Positions 58,486 through 64,000 of a DNA stretch of 64,000 nucleotides are shown piece after piece. The stretch comes from Epiperipatus broadwayi. Taxonomy: Eukaryota > Onychophora > Udeonychophora > Euonychophora > Peripatidae. The position numbers were made by a program, and so were the translations under genes. Below the pieces are notes generated by a model, which had not been told where the DNA came from, made no database searches, and was given only the letters and a program-made list of their open reading frames with translations. The stretch covers positions 186,001 through 250,000 of the forward strand of contig JAQFVV010006854.1 in NCBI GenBank assembly GCA_028023455.1. The letters are read 5' to 3'. Within the stretch, counting starts at the first letter, position 1. The number at the start of each line of letters is the position of its first letter.

Positions 58486-60433
58486 TTTTTTATTATATAT
58501 TTAACTATTAACTTTTTTACATTATAAATTATCTTTTTATTACATTATTAAATATTTACATCTTTATAATCCCATTTCCAAAAACCAACTGACAAATTTT
58601 CAAATTTTTTTATACTTGTTTAACAATTCCCTTTCTATACTTTCTGACAGTTACAATCGTAATCAAAAAGAAAAAGAAAAGAAAGAAGAAAAGTTCATTA
58701 ATTACTTCAAGATTTTGAATTATTTTATATTTAAAGAATAAATGACTTTATGATCTTTTTTTTTATTAAAGAAAATTATTTATTATAGATAAATACTTTG
58801 ATGTCTTATTTTATAATAACAACTTGAAAAAACAGTTTTTAAGACTGGTTTTCATCGTTCGTAGCTGCATTGGCCTCAAGTACAACTATAGTATGTTCTG
58901 CTAAAGAAGGTTCTTTTGTGTAGATCATTTGATTATATAGTCAGTTCTATTAGATTTCAATGCCAATCAATGTTTAATTGGTGATTCTGAGTACTATTCC
59001 TATCACTGGTTTGGATAGGCCTCTTTTCTGCATTTCAGTAAACTGTTTTTGAGGTTATATCTCACTATTGTATAGAGCTGAAAGAATTCCAGGAACCACT
59101 ATAAATTTCCTGCCGGCACAAGAATATATCTGTGTGAACCACTTTGTCATGTAATCATTTTTTTTGATTGATTTTAACTACAGTCTGTTGTTTATTTTGT
59201 GTTTTTTGAGTGGTATCCTCATCATTTTCTGCCACAACTAATCACTTTCACCAGCTCATACTATGGATGATAGTATCTGAAGTAAACTCGTTTTTCTTTC
59301 ATTATGCTCAGCTATTATTCTGACTAGAAGTGCCTATCTGACGACATGTAAAATATTTAATATGTGCTGCAATTGATTTTCTTTTTGTTTACAATATTCA
59401 TTAATACTTTTTTATGACACATTAATAGATATTTTATTTACAGTTGTTGAGAATGCAATATAAATAAATAAAAAAAGAAAAGGGAGATAAATGAATTATA
59501 TTAAATTAATAAAATAAACAATGTTAATAGAAAAATTAGCTAAGTGTGTGTGTGTGTGTGTGTGATCTGTTTGTAATAACTGGAAAATGTATTTGTAATT
59601 TATATTTTATATATACATGTTTAAATATATATTTATTTATTTTAAAATTATCTGTATTACTTTTTTTTAATATTTGATGTCGTCAATTGGATGGTAATGT
59701 TCGAAAAAGAAGTTGAAAACAAATTACAGTTTAATATATGCATGAATACGATAACTAACAATGAAGGTTGGACAGTATGTGACTCATGAAATTGAATAAT
59801 TTAAAAATACTATGAAAATCATTGACATAATACCAGAATTGTGAGGAGAGTGGTGAACATTATTATTTGTTTTCACTATTATTCAGTATGCTTCTAAATA
59901 GCCTAGCAAAATTTTGTTTTGGTTAATTTTATTTTATTTTATTATCTGAAAAAAAATAAAATCATTTAAATTTTATATAATTATCAAAAATGCCCAGTAA
60001 AATAACTCAGATATCCAAGGTATTGTTTGTCTCTTTATTGTTATCTACCTGATTATAGCAGTCTTAACACAAAGATGCATATATGAAAGAAGAATTGTAA
60101 TAAATAATGGTCTATTCACCCATCACTGGAGAAAAGAATCAACACCACAACTTGAAAAGAACTTCCAATAACTTTTAATTAATTCTACTAATCCATCTTG
60201 TCTATATTTTTACAAAAGTAAATACTTCATGACTAGATGAAATCCCTCCAGATCTATGCAAACTACAACTAAAACTATAGTTAATTTTCATAACCATGGT
60301 TGTCCAAGTTTGAAGATGAAATATAAATTTTGAAGCTCTTATTTTTTTTATTTGTTAATCAAATGTGAAAACAAGGAAAAGGTCAAAGTGATTATAATTG
60401 ATATTTAAACAGTTGTTAATATATATAATAAAG
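58486..60433. other. AT-rich DNA, no gene seen
   Basis: 58850-59280 is less AT-rich and may be a decayed retroelement on the minus strand, but no motif is firm. A (GT)n run lies at 59546-59563. Confidence 0.35.
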
Positions 60434-60910
60434 AAATCAAGTCATATATCATGTGACTTGTTTTAAGCTTGTATTACAGACATGTTATATAGGAAGAATG
60501 CTAATAGCTCAACAAGCTTTTTATCATATGTGCTGCAAAAGAAACTATCTGGAATTATTCCTATCATCAAACTATTTTTGAGCTGTTGGCAATCCTCAGT
60601 AAGGGGTTAGGATTTAAAAACATATAAATGTCTGAAAATTTCAGATTTTCTACTTGATAGTTAAGTATTAGATAAGTGCTGGCCTTGAGTTGGTATTTTA
60701 GATCTAGTGTCTGAATATCCTAGCACCTCCCTGAAGAGAACCAAAAGCTCAAAACTGGTTTGAGGATAGGGATAATTGTAGACAGAGATTTTTAAATACT
60801 TTCCTTGTGGCACTTTTGATAAAAAGTTTGTTAGAGGTATTAGCATGCTCCTTATATTACATATCTATAATACAAGCTTAAAACAAGTTACATGATATAT
60901 ATCTTGATTT
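60434..60910. mobile_element. 477-bp MITE with about 75-bp inverted ends
   Basis: The left end AAATCAAGTCATATATCATG, GACTTGTTTTAAGCTTGTAT and onward matches the reverse complement of the right end (60830-60910) at close to 90%, through ATGCTAATA near 60502 and 60838. The interior is non-coding and slightly GC-richer. Target repeats were not resolved because the flanks are A/T runs. Confidence 0.8.
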
Positions 60911-61057
60911 TTTTATTATTATAATTTTGCTCTTGAGGCTTTGGCAATCTTATATTGCTGAAGTTATTAATATATGGTGAGACTGAAGTGTTTTTAGATC
61001 CATGTATCTATTTAAGTTATATAGCTGAATTTGAAGATGTATATGTATCTGAAAATT

Positions 61058-61252
61058 CCAAATTTTCTATTTAATAATTAAATATTAGATAAGTGCTGGC
61101 CTTGAGTTGGTATTTTAAATCTAGTGTCTGAATATCCCAGTGCCTCACTGAGGAGAGTCAACAACTTGATTCAAAATCAGTTTGGGGATAGGAATAATTC
61201 TAGATAGAGATTTCTAAATGCTTTCTCTTGTGGCACTTAAGATAAAAATCTA
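61058..61252. repeat. Partial second copy of the MITE interior
   Basis: TTAGATAAGTGCTGGCCTTG, AGTTGGTATTTTA, CTAGTGTCTGAATATCC and CTTGTGGCACTT recur from 60640-60830 in the same orientation, offset about 420 bp. The inverted ends are missing, so this is a fragment or a local duplication. Confidence 0.85.
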
Positions 61253-61267
61253 GAATGCTCTCTCTCT

Positions 61268-61270
<3 letters not shown>

Positions 61271-61306
<36 letters not shown>

Positions 61307-61372
61307 ATATATAACCATGAAAACATTATATATATATATATATATATATATATAATGTTTTCATGGTTATAT
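61271..61372. repeat. (TA)n plus perfect 22-bp hairpin
   Basis: A TA run at 61271-61304, then arm 61309-61330 (ATATAACCATGAAAACATTA), a TA loop 61331-61350, and the exactly complementary arm 61351-61372. It may be a very small TA-targeting MITE whose centre expanded as a microsatellite. Confidence 0.9.
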
Positions 61373-61745
61373 GATGTAAATAAAGTAGTTTTTGAGTTAA
61401 GCCATGTGTTATTTTTGTTTACTTCACAATGTATCAGTGAAATAGCATATATATATATATTATAACAAAATCCTATTTACCTCTCACTAGACAGGTGTGT
61501 ACTACCGAATATGTATATGATGTATCAATATACGTGCCTGTGTATTTTTATTTAATTAAGTGATTTGACCTAAAATATTATTATTCAAACTTATGGGTTA
61601 TTCTCGCAACTGTAATATATCCCCAATGCGTATTTATGGTCGTCCGAAGGACACCAAGCGCCAATCCTATACAAATATAAGAATTACACAAAGTGGATAT
61701 ATTACCAACAAGAATACTATTTATGTAATGTGAGAGAGGTTTTGA
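61373..61745. other. Spacer, no gene seen
   Basis: A GC-balanced patch at 61610-61680 is unassigned. Confidence 0.4.
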
Positions 61746-61825
61746 CCATCAGCTAGCTCAGTCTCATGGTCAGATGGCATCACAGCCATGAGTAGCTATG
61801 AATGGGGTTACGAGTTCTCTTTTAT
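61746..61825 (+). repeat. tRNA-like SINE head, plus strand
   Basis: The A box TAGCTCAGTCTCATGG (61754) and B-box-like GGGTTACGAGTTCTC (61805) are spaced about 50 bases apart. The anticodon arm is not clean. Probably a SINE head. Confidence 0.5.
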
Positions 61826-62059
61826 TTTTATTTTTAAACATAAAAATAAATAAAATAATCATAAACTAAATAAATGGATTTATAAACAATTAAACTAAGT
61901 CAATATTCTACTTTCTTGATATATTTATTTAATATTATAAAAAAAAAAACAATATTTAGCACTCTGTCATTTCAAATCGCAATCATACATCATTCTTTTA
62001 ATAGATCTCTCATACATATCTCAAGTAGTGAAGGTCGATACTATGAAAAGTTTGTATCA
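61826..62059. other. Spacer next to the Gypsy-C LTR
   Basis: AT-rich; no feature seen. Any target duplication of Gypsy-C would be at 62056-62059 but its partner is outside the window. Confidence 0.4.
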
Positions 62060-62963
62060 TGTGACTTTCAACACTAGTTACTTTCTTATGTCCGTAATGG
62101 AATGAAGCTTTAAAGAAATCTTATAAAGTTAGTTCACACATCACCTTCACTGATTATTGAAAAATACAAAATTTCCTTTTTATAGAGAAGATTTAAAAAG
62201 ATCAATGATTAAAGTTCTTTACCTGGCTTTCCCGGGAAGTAGTAGAAGCAATTTTTATTTATTTATTATATAGTTCCATTCCACAGGTAAATTAGGCAAT
62301 TCAAGGTAATGATTTGAGATCTTTATGTCCATTGGCAGATGAGGTTCATTTGATTCCACGCTGGAATTATGTGTTGTTTCGAGGCATCATGGTTTTATTG
62401 AGGCAGCTGCAGCAGGTTGGGATCAGGGGCCTGAATCCAATGTGGCTTCTCTTACCCCGACATGTCTTTTGAAATCGCCATTATATATTTTAAATATTAA
62501 AACCGTTTAGGTGTTCACTGTTGTAGCTCTGCCGGAAAAAGATCCTATGCATTCTGGGTGGCTCGCTTTTATAGCCCCCTCCATTGGTTCTAGAAGCTTT
62601 TTATCTCACTTTCGATTTTCAATGTGGAATGACTAGATCTGTTAGACGTGTGAAAACTCATGTAGTAGCTTCTATTGTAATATAACAGAAAAATAAATCT
62701 CATTCTGCCAGAAAACTCTAGTTGTTTCAATGTGAAACAAAAATCTCGTTTCTCTCTTTTCACTATTTAATTCATTTATACACGCATTTGTCACACACAT
62801 ATATATATCATTTAAAATGACAGAGTCCTTCCCCCCATGTTTATGTATTTGTAACCACCACCACATAATAAACAAAATTAAATATTATATATATCTCTAC
62901 ATCTATATATGTCTACCGATTAAATAATTTATTTGTGACTGGGTTCAAACCCATTCTGTCACA
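62060..62963 (-). repeat. 3' LTR of Gypsy-C, about 904 bp
   Basis: The minus strand begins TGTGACAGAATGGGTTTGAA and ends AAAGTCACA, giving 6-bp inverted ends TGTGAC/GTCACA. The first 30 bases form a palindrome, TGTGACagaaTGGGTT with its mate. A TATA box, GGCTATAAAAGCGAG, lies at 62567-62573 (minus), a GC-richer leader follows, and AATAAA is at 62394-62399 (minus). U3, R and U5 can therefore be placed. It belongs with the integrase at 63.2-64.0 kb. Confidence 0.8.
62567..62573 (-). promoter_or_regulatory. TATA box of the Gypsy-C LTR
   Basis: TATAAAA on the minus strand within a clear GC-rich core promoter (GGGGCTATAAAAGCGAGCC). Expected start near 62540. Confidence 0.7.
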
Positions 62964-62982
62964 ATACCCTCTCCTCCAAAAG
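62964..62982 (-). promoter_or_regulatory. Polypurine tract of Gypsy-C
   Basis: Minus strand TTTTGGAGGAGAGGGTAT directly precedes the LTR start TGTGACAG. Confidence 0.75.
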
Positions 62983-63189
62983 CCTTCAAATACATTTGCA
63001 TATTTTGAATGGCTCCTTTTGTACAACACTTATGTATTACCTGATTCTTTGATTTGCCCTTTGCTTGCAAAAGGCCAGGCTGGCTTTAATGACTGAGCAT
63101 TATATGGCCCCCTGATTCCATGCCCTGTGTCCACCCAAAATGCATTATCCCCTTGATTATGGCAGATAGTTATGGGCCTTCATATAGGT

Positions 63190-64000
63190 TGCAAAATTTG
63201 TGTCATACGAACTTACCCAAATCACTGACATGAGGGGTTTTAATCATGACTCTATCCCCTACTTTAAATATGGGTGCCCTATGTCTCACTTTCTTTTCCC
63301 TTTGATGGCTCACCTGCTGTAATGTCTGATATGCTCTAATGTGGTCACTCTTCTTGTCAATGGGTGGTTCTTCCATCCCTGGCACAAAAGTCTTTATCTG
63401 ACATGGTATGTGCTGTCCAAATTGGAGGCGAAATGGAGCGAAACCACTAGATTCATTTATGTTCCAGTTTTTGAAATCCACCACTTGAGGAGTCCATTTA
63501 ACCCAGCCTTTATGATTCATGCCCATATACATGTGAAACAAATGCCCCAATTCCCTCATTACTCATTCACAGGGGTTGGATTGTGGGTTCTTGATGGAGG
63601 TAAAACTATGTCTAATCCCCTGTTGTTTGATCCACTTGCACCATTCCTTAGACATGAAGGGAGTACCATGATCAGACAATATGCTCTTGGGTTTTCCAGT
63701 CTCTGTAAAATGTCTGCCTTCTAGCATTTTGATGGCATTCTTTGTGTTCGCCTGCGCAATAGGATATGCTGACTCGTATTTTGAGAATAAATCGTATGTG
63801 ATGGGGAGATATTTTTTTTATTGAATGCCGGCAGAGGGCTGTAAAAATTTAATGCTATCATTTCTTGTGGTCTATTTGGTATTATTGACAGCATGGGAGC
63901 TGCATAATTCCGGTTTTCTGGTTTGGTTTTCTGACAACTTTCACAATCCCTCAACATGTTCAAAACTGATGCATGGATGTTTGGCCAGGAAAACCATTTT
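63190..64000 (-). pseudogene. Gypsy-C integrase, partial at window edge
   Basis: Minus strand, from the edge inward: NMLRDCESCQKTKPENRNYA (finger cysteines CxxC), then MIALNFYSPLPAF, where the family has a catalytic Asp before the YGPLP-like word and this copy has Asn; ILSDHGTPFMSKEW with the second Asp; HSFTSIKNPQSNPCE with the third, Glu; then a stop, and 63203-63559 with HKGWVKWTPQ, SSGFAPFRLQFGQHIP and a tail IFKVGDRVMIKTP. One in-frame stop and at least one frameshift (about 63720-63830) make it inactive. The rest of pol lies beyond 64000. It is far less decayed than Gypsy-A or Gypsy-B. The opposite-strand frame 63341-63724 is a shadow. Confidence 0.88.

Noticed and set aside
58850-59280. 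Decayed retroelement coding on the minus strand
   Set aside because: A protein-like feel in short pieces only; no motif could be fixed.
63341-63724. 127-codon plus-strand frame
   Set aside because: It is antisense to clear integrase coding.

Overview
This is an AT-rich, gene-poor window of animal nuclear DNA, almost certainly an invertebrate. The sequence shows eukaryotic traits: splice-type signals, AATAAA sites, tRNA-derived SINE heads, Penelope-like elements, non-LTR and Ty3/Gypsy retrotransposons, long TA/TG microsatellites and hAT/MULE-type DNA transposons. One host gene can be argued: a small secreted six-cysteine peptide at 23043-23282 whose cysteine order matches eclosion hormone. 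That family is best known from arthropods, so an arthropod such as an arachnid or insect is a reasonable but weak guess; the species cannot be read from this window.

Layout. 247-7060 is one old Ty3/Gypsy copy on the minus strand with both LTRs, a decayed gag-pol and a duplicated integrase segment; a 1.84-kb MULE-like element sits inside its 3' LTR. 8370-10080 holds a Penelope-like element remnant followed by a SINE-like tail. 11390-12980 is a second Gypsy remnant (plus strand) whose gag was split by a fold-back element. 13165-16075 is a minus-strand LINE. 17738-19120 is a GC-richer, promoter-like or LTR-like block. 19335-22105 is a head-to-head pair of Penelope-like copies. The peptide gene follows at 23.0-23.4 kb and a tRNA-Gly-like sequence at 23.8 kb.

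From 24 to 33 kb there are MITEs, fold-backs, a short unplaced coding remnant (26.2-26.5 kb), a 105-bp tandem duplication and the 3' part of a LINE. 33981-39273 is the best preserved mobile element: two near-identical 2.25-kb LTRs, a 4-bp target duplication, a primer-binding site and only 778 bp of internal DNA, so it cannot encode its own proteins. 39480-43900 is a minus-strand LINE (endonuclease plus RT) interrupted by about 1.2 kb that carries a perfect 40-bp hairpin and a 185-bp hAT MITE whose ends and interior motifs match the SPIN (SPACE INVADERS) family. 44-62 kb is mostly unannotatable AT-rich DNA with minisatellites, hairpins, MITEs and SINE heads. The right edge (62060-64000) is the 3' LTR and integrase of a third, younger Gypsy element that runs off the window.

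The genes here do not form a pathway. The structure is layers of transposition around one small secreted-peptide gene. Most single-frame ORFs are chance or shadow ORFs and are omitted. All homology statements are recognition by eye, without database searches.
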